Shown here: positions 1 through 6,148 of the stretch, in pieces
Layout of the letters: the number at the start of each line of letters is the position of its first letter
How positions within the stretch are numbered: position 1 is the first letter of the stretch
Assembly (NCBI GenBank): GCA_016650365.1
Contig: JAENVV010000033.1
Coordinates: 1 to 46,832, forward strand
Reading direction: 5' to 3'
DNA length: 46,832 bases
DNA from: Acidimicrobiia bacterium
Lineage (GTDB): Bacteria > Actinomycetota > Acidimicrobiia > Spongiisociales > JAENVV01
Position numbers and translations under genes: made by a program
Notes under the pieces: model-generated
What the model saw: only the letters and a program-made list of their open reading frames with translations
Database searches by the model: none
What the model was told of the DNA's origin: nothing

Positions 1-80
1 ACACTTCGGGTCCGGCCATGAATATCGTTATCAAGGTTATGACAATTGTGAGCCTGATCTTCGCCTCGGCGTTCGTCTAA
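1..80 (+). CDS. hppA: C-terminus of membrane-bound H+-translocating pyrophosphatase (partial)
   Basis: Only the last 25 or so codons are inside the window; the gene starts upstream. The reading frame ends at TAA 78-80 and gives a hydrophobic tail containing SGPAMNIVIKVM followed by a transmembrane stretch. This matches the conserved last helix of V-type proton pyrophosphatases, where an SGPALNxLIKxM motif sits just before the C-terminus. These integral membrane enzymes hydrolyse pyrophosphate and pump protons. A strong hairpin terminator follows 24 bases after the stop, which supports this being the end of a transcription unit. The identification rests on this short tail alone. Confidence 0.72.
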   Translation, partial: TSGPAMNIVIKVMTIVSLIFASAFV

Positions 81-103
81 CCGTTTACCAACAAGTGCAT
101 TGA

Positions 104-132
104 GGGGTCGACCGGTTGGTCGGCCCCTTTTT
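104..132 (+). terminator. Rho-independent terminator after hppA
   Basis: A 10-bp stem (104-113 with 118-127, one G-T wobble), a 4-base loop GGTT and a run of five T at 128-132. It separates hppA from the phosphatase gene that begins at 164. Confidence 0.8.
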
Positions 133-163
133 GTTTGGTGAGGACGCGCGCTACTTTGGTCTG

Positions 164-1399
164 ATGCGAATCACGCTCATGCGCCACGGCGAAACCGATC
201 TGAACGCTTTGAACGTATGGCAGGGCCATTCCGTTGGTGAGCTATCGGATCTCGGGAAGGACCAGGTACGAAAGGCGGCGGATCGTATCGACCCGAGCGC
301 CTATGACGTGGTGGTCGCATCGGACCTCACGCGGACGGTCCAATCAGCTGAGTTGCTTGGACTGCCGTTTGAAGTCGATCGTGCGTGGCGGGAGATCGAC
401 GTCGGCGAGTGGAGTGGGCGTACGTACCGCGAGATTGCCGAGTCTGAGCCCGAGGTGATGGCCGCGGTCATGCGTGGCGACGACGTGGTGATTGGTGGTG
501 GGGAATCTTTTGGTCAACTGTCTGAGCGCGTCTTGGAAGCCTTTTCGAGTCTGGCGGCCCGGATCGGCGATGACGGTTCGGCCCTCGTGGTGACCCACGG
601 AGGATCGATTCTGAGCCTGGTTGCCGATCACTGGAACATCTCAAGAGGATTCGACGCTCCAGTGATCGCCCCGACCAATACGTCCTTCACCACATTTGAA
701 CATGACTTTGGGTCGTGGAAGCTCAACCGTTACAACGATGGCAGCCATCTTGGGCTTCTCCATGGCCAAGCTGCCGACTATGCCAGAGGCGGGAGTTCCA
801 TTCTCACGTTCGTTCGCCATGGCGAAACTGAGGCGAACGTCAGACAAGTGTGGCAAGGGCAAGGTGACTGGGGTTTGAATGACCATGGACGATTGCAGGC
901 GTCGGCTCTTGCGGTGCTCTTCTCGCCCACTGGCCCGATCTACGCCTCCCCTTCGGGTCGGGCTGCTCAAACGGCGGCGACGCTCGACGGCCACGGAGTT
1001 ACCCATGTCGATGGTCTCATGGAGATAGCAATGGGCCGATGGGAAGGACTTGAGGTCGAGGCCGTCAAGGCGGGGTGGGCAGACCATTTTGAGCGCACGT
1101 TCGCGGGTGGCGAAGACCTCAAACGAGGAGAGACCGGGGAGAACGTGGCGGAACTCATGGTCCGGCTTCGGAACACGGTCGATGAAATCATGGCCGGCCA
1201 TCCGTCCGAACACGTGACGTTTGTCTCACATGGCTCGGCGATTCGCTCGTTTGTCGTGTCGGTGTTGGGTGGAGCCAATCGCGAATTCCGTAACACGGGA
1301 ATTGTCCCAAACACTGGTTTGACGCACGTGGTGCTGACCGACGGTCGGTATCGACTGGCCGATTACGGGGTTGCCCCTCATCTTGAGGCCCTGCGCTAA
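164..1399 (+). CDS. Tandem histidine phosphatase (two phosphoglycerate mutase-like domains)
   Basis: A protein of 411 residues made of two consecutive histidine-phosphatase (phosphoglycerate mutase-like) domains. Domain 1 starts with LMRHGETD (nucleophile His8) and carries the distal VVTHGGS motif. Domain 2 starts with FVRHGETEAN (His219) and carries FVSHGSAIRS. Both domains keep the RHG motif, the second His and a WQG element after the first motif, so both look catalytically competent. The family removes phosphate from sugars, nucleotides, cofactors or proteins; the substrate cannot be told from sequence. A single domain is normally about 200 residues, so this is a duplication inside one chain. 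The ATG at 164 is chosen because an upstream in-frame TTG at 116 lies inside the hppA terminator. The 3' end overlaps a small convergent gene by 4 bases. Confidence 0.88.
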   Translation: MRITLMRHGETDLNALNVWQGHSVGELSDLGKDQVRKAADRIDPSAYDVVVASDLTRTVQSAELLGLPFEVDRAWREIDVGEWSGRTYREIAESEPEVMAAVMRGDDVVIGGGESFGQLSERVLEAFSSLAARIGDDGSALVVTHGGSILSLVADHWNISRGFDAPVIAPTNTSFTTFEHDFGSWKLNRYNDGSHLGLLHGQAADYARGGSSILTFVRHGETEANVRQVWQGQGDWGLNDHGRLQASALAVLFSPTGPIYASPSGRAAQTAATLDGHGVTHVDGLMEIAMGRWEGLEVEAVKAGWADHFERTFAGGEDLKRGETGENVAELMVRLRNTVDEIMAGHPSEHVTFVSHGSAIRSFVVSVLGGANREFRNTGIVPNTGLTHVVLTDGRYRLADYGVAPHLEALR

Positions 1400-1617
1400 C
1401 TGGTTCGTTTCTGGGCGTCTGTGGACGGGGCGCTGGTGGTGAGTGGTGAAGTCTCGTCAGCAATGGCATGGGCGACGGCATCGGCGGTCGCATTCACATT
1501 CTTGAGTGCCTTGCCGGCCCGGTGCGCCGTGATGTGGGTGATGGGCTTATGAAGCTTAAATGACTGCTCGTCGTAGATACGACTCTTGCGTAGCTTCCTA
1601 AGTGCTTCCCAGTCCAT
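1396..1617 (-). CDS. Small hypothetical protein (73 aa)
   Basis: A 73-residue reading frame, convergent with the phosphatase gene and overlapping its stop by 4 bases. The protein is basic in its first half (KLRKSRIYDEQSFKLHK) and Ala/Thr/Ser-rich at the end. There is no Cys, no membrane segment and no signal peptide. Third codon positions are mostly G or C, as in neighbouring genes, which favours real coding. A TAGGT-like element 13 bases before the ATG could serve as a weak ribosome-binding site. I do not recognise a family, and it could still be a chance frame. Confidence 0.45.
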   Translation of the reverse strand: MDWEALRKLRKSRIYDEQSFKLHKPITHITAHRAGKALKNVNATADAVAHAIADETSPLTTSAPSTDAQKRTS

Positions 1618-1703
1618 TGTTTTATTTACCTACTGTTGGCTGACGCCTCCGTCCAGATTCTCCAAGAGTCAATGGCCGGGAAACGCCTCGTTCGGTTCTG
1701 AAC

Positions 1704-1726
1704 GACTGTCCACCGACAGTCGGTGG
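1704..1726. repeat. Two mutually exclusive small hairpins upstream of phoH
   Basis: The gap from 1618 to 1936 (319 bases) holds no convincing gene. Inside it, GACTGT (1704-1709) can pair with ACAGTC (1716-1721), while CCACCGA (1710-1716) can pair with TCGGTGG (1720-1726). The two foldings share bases, so only one can form at a time. There is no T-run. The rest of the gap shows nothing I can name, apart from an AAAGAGGG ribosome-binding site just before phoH. Confidence 0.35.
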
Positions 1727-1936
1727 CACCAAGGAATATGTCGGCACTGAATGGCCGCTACTTGACGATTAGCTCGTGAGATGTGCCAAAAGTCCACGCT
1801 GCCCTTCCGGTATGCCCTGGCTCGATTTGGTCGCCGGAGCTCCCGTCTGACCACGCAGCCGAGCGAAATCCTTGGAGTTGCGCGCGCTGGGTCGTACTTT
1901 GGGGGAATACGTTGGCAATCAAAGAGGGTGAACGAG

Positions 1937-3247
1937 TTGACCCGCACCTATGTGCTTGACACCTGTGTCCTGTTAGCCGATGCTCATGCCTTGCTTCGAT
2001 TCGACGAGCACCACGTTGTGCTGCCGCTCGTCGTCGTCGAAGAGCTCGATCGAAAGAAGACTCGATTCGACGAGGTAGGTGCGAACGCTCGCAAGGTCCT
2101 TCGACTGCTCGAGGAACTCGGGGCGTCTCGCTCCGGAGGCCTCCGGGAACCGGTGAATCTCCCCGGCGGTGGGACGTTGCGGATTGAACTGAACCGGGTC
2201 CGCTCGCCGAGACTCCCTGACATTCTCGACCCATCAACACCGGATCATCGGATACTGGCGTGTTGCCTCAATCTCGCCGACGATGGACTGGAAGCCGTGC
2301 TGGTTACCAAGGACACGGCCCTGCGCATCAAAGGGGCTCAACTTGAACTTGAGGTTGAGGATTACCGCGCCGACACCGCCCAGGTTGAGGAGCTCTACTC
2401 GGGTGTCGCTGAGATCAACGTCGAGCCAGGCCTCATCGACCGTCTCTTTGAGAAGGGGAAACTGACGCTGCCCGGCGTGCACCTGATGGTCAATCAGTTT
2501 GTGGTCCTCAAGTCGGGTACGTCCCAGTCGGGGATGGCCCGAGTCGTCCAACACGAACCGGAGGTGGTGGTGACGAGGGTTCCCGGAGCCAAGCATGCAT
2601 TCGGCATCGAGTCGAAGAACGTGCGCCAGACGTTCGCGCTCGATCTCATGCTCGATCCGGACATTGCGTGTGTTTCCTTGATGGGGCTGGCGGGAGCCGG
2701 CAAAACGTTTCTTGCCCTGGCAGCCGCCTTGGAACAGGTAATCGAGCAAAACCGGTATCGGCGGGTGTCGGTGTATCGACCGATGATCGCGGTGGGGCGC
2801 CAGGAGATCGGCTATCTCCCCGGCGATCTCGACGAGAAACTATCGCCCTGGATGGCAGCTATCTATGACAACCTCTACGCGCTGTTCTCCGACTCGACTC
2901 CCGACGAAGCAAGGGCGGCGATCCAGGACCTCATCGATCACAACGAGATGGAGATGGCGGCCGTTACCTACCTGCGGGGCCGTTCGATCACCGGTGAAAT
3001 CGTCATCATTGACGAGGCCCAGAACCTGGAACTGTCGACTCTGAAAACCATTCTCACTCGAATGAGCTCTGACTCGAAGGTGATTCTCTGCGGCGATCTC
3101 TCACAGGTAGATAACCCGTACATTTCGCCGTACGGTGGCGTGGCGGCCATGATCGAAAAACTCAAGGGCCAGCCCATGTTCGGACATGTCACCCTTGAAC
3201 GGTCGCTCCGCAGCCCGCTCGCCGAGGTTGCCGCGACGATCTTGTAG
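1937..3247 (+). CDS. phoH: PhoH family ATPase with N-terminal PIN domain
   Basis: About 436 residues. The N-terminal part (roughly residues 2-140) is a PIN-type nuclease domain beginning TRTYVLDTCVLLAD, with acidic residues in the usual places (VVVEELD; the later ILAC and VTKDTALR strands). The C-terminal part is a PhoH P-loop ATPase with Walker A GLAGAGKT (Lys256) and Walker B VIIDEAQNLE. PIN-PhoH proteins (PhoH2, YlaK-like) are known as RNA helicase/RNase enzymes; the cellular target here is unknown. A TTG start at 1937 is preferred because AAAGAGGG at 1921-1928 is 8 bases upstream. A GTG at 1928 would overlap that site, and the longer upstream frame has no PIN homology. Confidence 0.88.
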   Translation: MTRTYVLDTCVLLADAHALLRFDEHHVVLPLVVVEELDRKKTRFDEVGANARKVLRLLEELGASRSGGLREPVNLPGGGTLRIELNRVRSPRLPDILDPSTPDHRILACCLNLADDGLEAVLVTKDTALRIKGAQLELEVEDYRADTAQVEELYSGVAEINVEPGLIDRLFEKGKLTLPGVHLMVNQFVVLKSGTSQSGMARVVQHEPEVVVTRVPGAKHAFGIESKNVRQTFALDLMLDPDIACVSLMGLAGAGKTFLALAAALEQVIEQNRYRRVSVYRPMIAVGRQEIGYLPGDLDEKLSPWMAAIYDNLYALFSDSTPDEARAAIQDLIDHNEMEMAAVTYLRGRSITGEIVIIDEAQNLELSTLKTILTRMSSDSKVILCGDLSQVDNPYISPYGGVAAMIEKLKGQPMFGHVTLERSLRSPLAEVAATIL

Positions 3248-3293
3248 ATGCGTGTTGTCGGCCCGGTAGTTGCTACGACAGTACAGTCTCGGG

Positions 3294-3646
3294 ATGCCCT
3301 GGATCGACCCGATCGAGCTCTACGCCAAACCTCCGCGCCATGAAGATCAACCTGCTCCGCTCGGAGACTGGTCACGTGAGATAGAGAGCGGACCCGATGG
3401 TGGCTTGATCGAGGGGTATTTCATTACCGGCGGCGTACTCGACGCGGTCGCCGCGGACGGGCTGCAAGCTTGAAGAGGCCGACTTCAATAGCGCAATACT
3501 GATCGATGTGACGTTTGAAGGTTCGGAGCTTCGTCTGGTCGACCTGGTCGGGGCCTCTTTCGAACGCGTCGATCTGCGACGCTCAGGTTCAGGAACTCGC
3601 TTACGGGTTGGCGCTGGGCGCCGGCGCTTCGATCGAACGGTCCTGA
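3294..3646 (+). pseudogene. Frameshifted pentapeptide-repeat protein
   Basis: A gene read in three successive frames. Frame 1 (ATG 3294, stop 3471-3473) gives MPWIDPIELYAKPP and the start of a repeat region. One base too many in the GGG run at 3459-3461 then moves the frame. The next frame reads seven or eight clean pentapeptides ending in F or L (EEADF, NSAIL, IDVTF, EGSEL, RLVDL, VGASF, ERVDL). A second extra base near 3577 moves into a third frame, giving DAQVQELAYGLALGAG and stop TGA 3644-3646. That last piece resembles the helical tail of actinobacterial pentapeptide-repeat proteins. Pentapeptide repeats form a right-handed beta helix; some members protect gyrase, but no function is claimed here. 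Two single-base changes mean either a true pseudogene or sequencing errors. Confidence 0.72.
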
Positions 3647-3661
3647 GCGGCGAAAAGTCTG

Positions 3662-3699
3662 AACGGCCGCGGCCCCGCTAGACGAGGGCCGCGACCGTT
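3662..3699. terminator. Inverted repeat between convergent units, possible two-way terminator
   Basis: AACGG (3662-3666) pairs with CCGTT (3695-3699), and CGCGGCCC (3668-3675) pairs with GGGCCGCG (3686-3693), with one C/A mismatch between the two arms. The element lies between the end of the pentapeptide-repeat remnant and the end of the minus-strand membrane protein gene. There is no T-run on either strand, so termination is inferred from position and stem strength. Confidence 0.45.
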
Positions 3700-3716
3700 G
3701 GGCGAGGCGGTGTCGT

Positions 3717-4409
3717 CTAGGAGGCCGGGCTGGCTGGCTCGAACTTCAGACTTTCGGAGGTTGGCCAGCGCCTGGCGACCCCGACCACGGCCGCGCTGGC
3801 GGCTATCGACAGGAGAGCCTCCCACCAGACCACCGTGTTCGAGTCACAGTTCTCCGATACCGAGCCAGTGCCGCCCGGCGAAGAAGCGCTGCCGCTGCTA
3901 GTCGAATACGACGACCCGAATTGCCATCCGCTGGCAAATCCACCGCTTGTTCCGATCACCGTCTCGGTGTGACCATCGGCATACGTCGTCGTACACACCG
4001 GGTCGAGATGCATGAACAGGATGAATACGGGTACCGCCACCATCAGTGCCAACAGCGGCCGGCCCCAGGTCATCCAGCGGGCCTCGACGGCCGGCCGTGG
4101 GCGGTTGCGGGAAGCGAACCCCCACGCGATGGCAACGACGATCCACACCGGACTCAGCTCGATGACGGCGAAGCCGGCTACCAGAGCGGCCATCCAGGCC
4201 ACGGTCAACAGCGACGGGCGCTGGTTCAGCGACAGTAGAGCCAACGTTGCCGGCAGGGTAAAGGCCACGGCCAGGGCGATGGCCTGGTAGACGCCGATGC
4301 CTCCCGAGCTGATACCGGCGACGAGGGCGAAGGCGGTGATGAGATAGACGGCTCCGGCGCCGATCATCACGATCCGACGGTTTCGTTTGATGGTTTCGAA
4401 AACGTTCAT
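3717..4409 (-). CDS. Membrane protein of unknown function, last gene of the ECF sigma operon
   Basis: A 230-residue integral membrane protein. Hydrophobic segments lie at about 14-34, 40-60, 67-100 (probably two) and 118-136. A Ser/Gly-rich loop with two Cys (DPVCTTTYADG and SENCDSN) follows, and then a final helix near 193-210. The two Cys fall in the segment expected outside the membrane and could form a disulfide. It starts 6 bases after the anti-sigma gene ends, so the three minus-strand genes sigma, anti-sigma and this one look co-transcribed. A role linked to the envelope signal sensed by the anti-sigma factor is inference only. I do not recognise a named family. Confidence 0.72.
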   Translation of the reverse strand: MNVFETIKRNRRIVMIGAGAVYLITAFALVAGISSGGIGVYQAIALAVAFTLPATLALLSLNQRPSLLTVAWMAALVAGFAVIELSPVWIVVAIAWGFASRNRPRPAVEARWMTWGRPLLALMVAVPVFILFMHLDPVCTTTYADGHTETVIGTSGGFASGWQFGSSYSTSSGSASSPGGTGSVSENCDSNTVVWWEALLSIAASAAVVGVARRWPTSESLKFEPASPAS

Positions 4410-4415
4410 GATGGA

Positions 4416-5546
4416 TTACCTCCCACAGATCGGAGTAGACCAGTTGTAGAAATCGACGCCGAGCAGTCCGGCTATGGGTACCCCGGCTTCTTTGAGAAAG
4501 CCGGCGAGTTCCACCGATGGTCCGGTGACGACCAGGCTGGTAACCCCCGGATCGTCGTCTGCCAGATAGTCCGCTGCGGCCCGGACTTGCTCCGATCCGT
4601 TCGGGCCGAACGTGGCGACATCGGAGACCGCCGGACTCGCCTCAAGATTGACCAAACTGCGTCGAACCTGATCAAGGGCACCCTGGATCGAAGCTGGTTC
4701 ATTCATACCATTGCCGGAGAAGCTTGCAGATGTTGCTCCGAAAAAGTCTTCCTCCGGGAAACTGGTTCCGCAGGTTGCATAGCCGAGGATTCCCATGCCC
4801 AGACCATCCGCCTTTCCAGGGTCCGACCATCCGTCCGAGGTTGGAAACCCTGCCCAGATAACCCGGACGTCACTGGCTGGCGAATCGGCGAACTGCTGAG
4901 CCCTGGCCAGTGAAATGGGTTCGTCGAACCAGACTTGGACGGTGGCGACGGTGGCGTCGCCCAGGCGTAACAGTCCGGGAGAGTCAATCGTGGTGGAGCT
5001 GTCGCTATTGACGTACGGGAAGAAGCTATTTCCTGCCTCACCACCGAACCTGAACGCACCGATCCTGCTCGTGATCGTGCCGGCCGGTTCGGTCGAGGCT
5101 CCCACCGACATGGCGACTTCGGCGGTGACGAGGCGAGAAAGCCAGTTGGAGTCGATCTGGACATCGGTGATCGTTATGCCCGGGTTGAGCATGATCGCCA
5201 TGTCGACCGTGGCACGGGCCGCGCTGGCGGCTCGCCCTGATCGGTTGACCACCAGCGGTTGAAGGAGGGCGGCACAGATGAACCAGACGACGATGAAGCC
5301 GGCGACCAGAACGAGGACGGCGTCGGCGATCGTGCGGCGCATTGCTTTGCGAACCGACCGTTTCAGTAGCTTCTCGTCGACGACGCCGCCAGACAATCCG
5401 CTGAGGTCGACTTCGGCGACGTCGTCGAGAATGGCCTGACATTCCGCACATCCGGCGATGTGCGATTCAACAAGCTTTCGAGTGGGACGATCGAGTGCGT
5501 CGTCCACATAGGCTTCGAGTAGATCCTGGATTTCTGAGTGCGTCAT
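4416..5546 (-). CDS. Membrane-anchored zinc-finger anti-sigma factor
   Basis: 376 residues. The cytoplasmic N-terminus has a ZAS-type zinc-finger motif HIAGCAEC (His29, Cys33, Cys36; HX3CX2C) typical of anti-sigma factors. A basic stretch and one transmembrane helix (about residues 74-96) follow, and then a large extracytoplasmic domain of about 275 residues with no family I recognise. The ATG overlaps the stop of the sigma gene (ATGA), indicating translational coupling and a fixed ratio of the pair. The usual mechanism is that the N-terminus holds the ECF sigma factor at the membrane until an outside signal causes release or proteolysis. A start further upstream would add over 40 residues overlapping the sigma gene and is less likely. 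Confidence 0.82.
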   Translation of the reverse strand: MTHSEIQDLLEAYVDDALDRPTRKLVESHIAGCAECQAILDDVAEVDLSGLSGGVVDEKLLKRSVRKAMRRTIADAVLVLVAGFIVVWFICAALLQPLVVNRSGRAASAARATVDMAIMLNPGITITDVQIDSNWLSRLVTAEVAMSVGASTEPAGTITSRIGAFRFGGEAGNSFFPYVNSDSSTTIDSPGLLRLGDATVATVQVWFDEPISLARAQQFADSPASDVRVIWAGFPTSDGWSDPGKADGLGMGILGYATCGTSFPEEDFFGATSASFSGNGMNEPASIQGALDQVRRSLVNLEASPAVSDVATFGPNGSEQVRAAADYLADDDPGVTSLVVTGPSVELAGFLKEAGVPIAGLLGVDFYNWSTPICGR

Positions 5547-6016
5547 GCGCTCGTCTCCGTGTAGTGGGAACGGAACGAGATCCGTGCCCGGTGAATGAGG
5601 ACTTTGGCGGCCGCCGGGGTGATGCTCATGGCATCGGCTACCTCGGCGTAACTGAGATCGGCCCGATCGCACAACAAGAGCGCGGTGCGCTGGCGTTCGG
5701 GGAGCTTGGCAAGGGCAGCTTCAATGGCGTCGACTTCGGCGACGTCGGGATCGGACACGCCCGCCTCGTCGATCGTATCGACCGGAGTGGGCCGCTTGCG
5801 GCGCACGTCGTCGATGAAAACTGATCGAGCGATGGTGAATAGCCAGGAGCGGGGGTTGCCGCCGTGATAGCCGATCATTGATCGGGTGGCTTTGACGAAG
5901 GTGTCCTGCATCAGATCCTCCGCCCAGACCCGATCACGGCACAACGAAACCAGGAAGGCGTAGACCGCCATCGAATGGTCCCGGTAAAACTCTTCAATCG
6001 TGGTTTGTGTAGCCAC
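5543..6016 (-). CDS. ECF-type RNA polymerase sigma factor
   Basis: 157 residues with region 2 (FYRDHSMAVYAFLVSL, then WAEDLMQDTFVKA and RSWLFTIARSVFIDDVRRKR) and region 4 (LPERQRTALLLCDRADLSYAEVADAM, read as two helix-turn-helix halves, then AAAKVLIHRAR). Regions 1 and 3 are absent, as expected for the extracytoplasmic-function group. A GTG start at 6016 is chosen because GAGGACGG ends 7 bases upstream; a GTG six codons earlier would lie inside that site. It is coupled to the membrane anti-sigma factor by a 4-base overlap. An ECF-style promoter lies just upstream, so it probably activates its own operon. Confidence 0.9.
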   Translation of the reverse strand: MATQTTIEEFYRDHSMAVYAFLVSLCRDRVWAEDLMQDTFVKATRSMIGYHGGNPRSWLFTIARSVFIDDVRRKRPTPVDTIDEAGVSDPDVAEVDAIEAALAKLPERQRTALLLCDRADLSYAEVADAMSITPAAAKVLIHRARISFRSHYTETSA

Positions 6017-6059
6017 ACGTGTCCCGTCCTCCACAGTAAAGGGAATGTTCTACCGGGGA

Positions 6060-6085
6060 GACGGATTTCGGAGTCGAAACGTTAC
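6060..6085 (-). promoter_or_regulatory. ECF-type promoter, likely autoregulatory
   Basis: Read on the minus strand, GTAACG (6085-6080) and CGTC (6063-6060) are separated by 16 bases. This matches the typical -35 (GTAAC) and -10 (CGTC) elements recognised by many ECF sigma factors. The sigma start codon at 6016 lies about 45 bases downstream. Self-activation by the encoded sigma factor is inferred from promoter type and position. Confidence 0.6.
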
Positions 6086-6104
6086 GGTCGGTTTAGGAAA
6101 CCTG

Positions 6105-6137
6105 ATCGACCGGTTGAGCTGGGCGCAGCCGGTCGAT
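6105..6137 (-). terminator. Hairpin downstream of topA
   Basis: ATCGACCGG (6105-6113) pairs perfectly with CCGGTCGAT (6129-6137), giving a 9-bp stem 12 bases after the topA stop. On the minus strand the tail is only CAGGTTTCC, so the T-run is poor. It separates topA from the ECF sigma operon. Confidence 0.5.
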
Positions 6138-6148
6138 TCGTATGCGGA

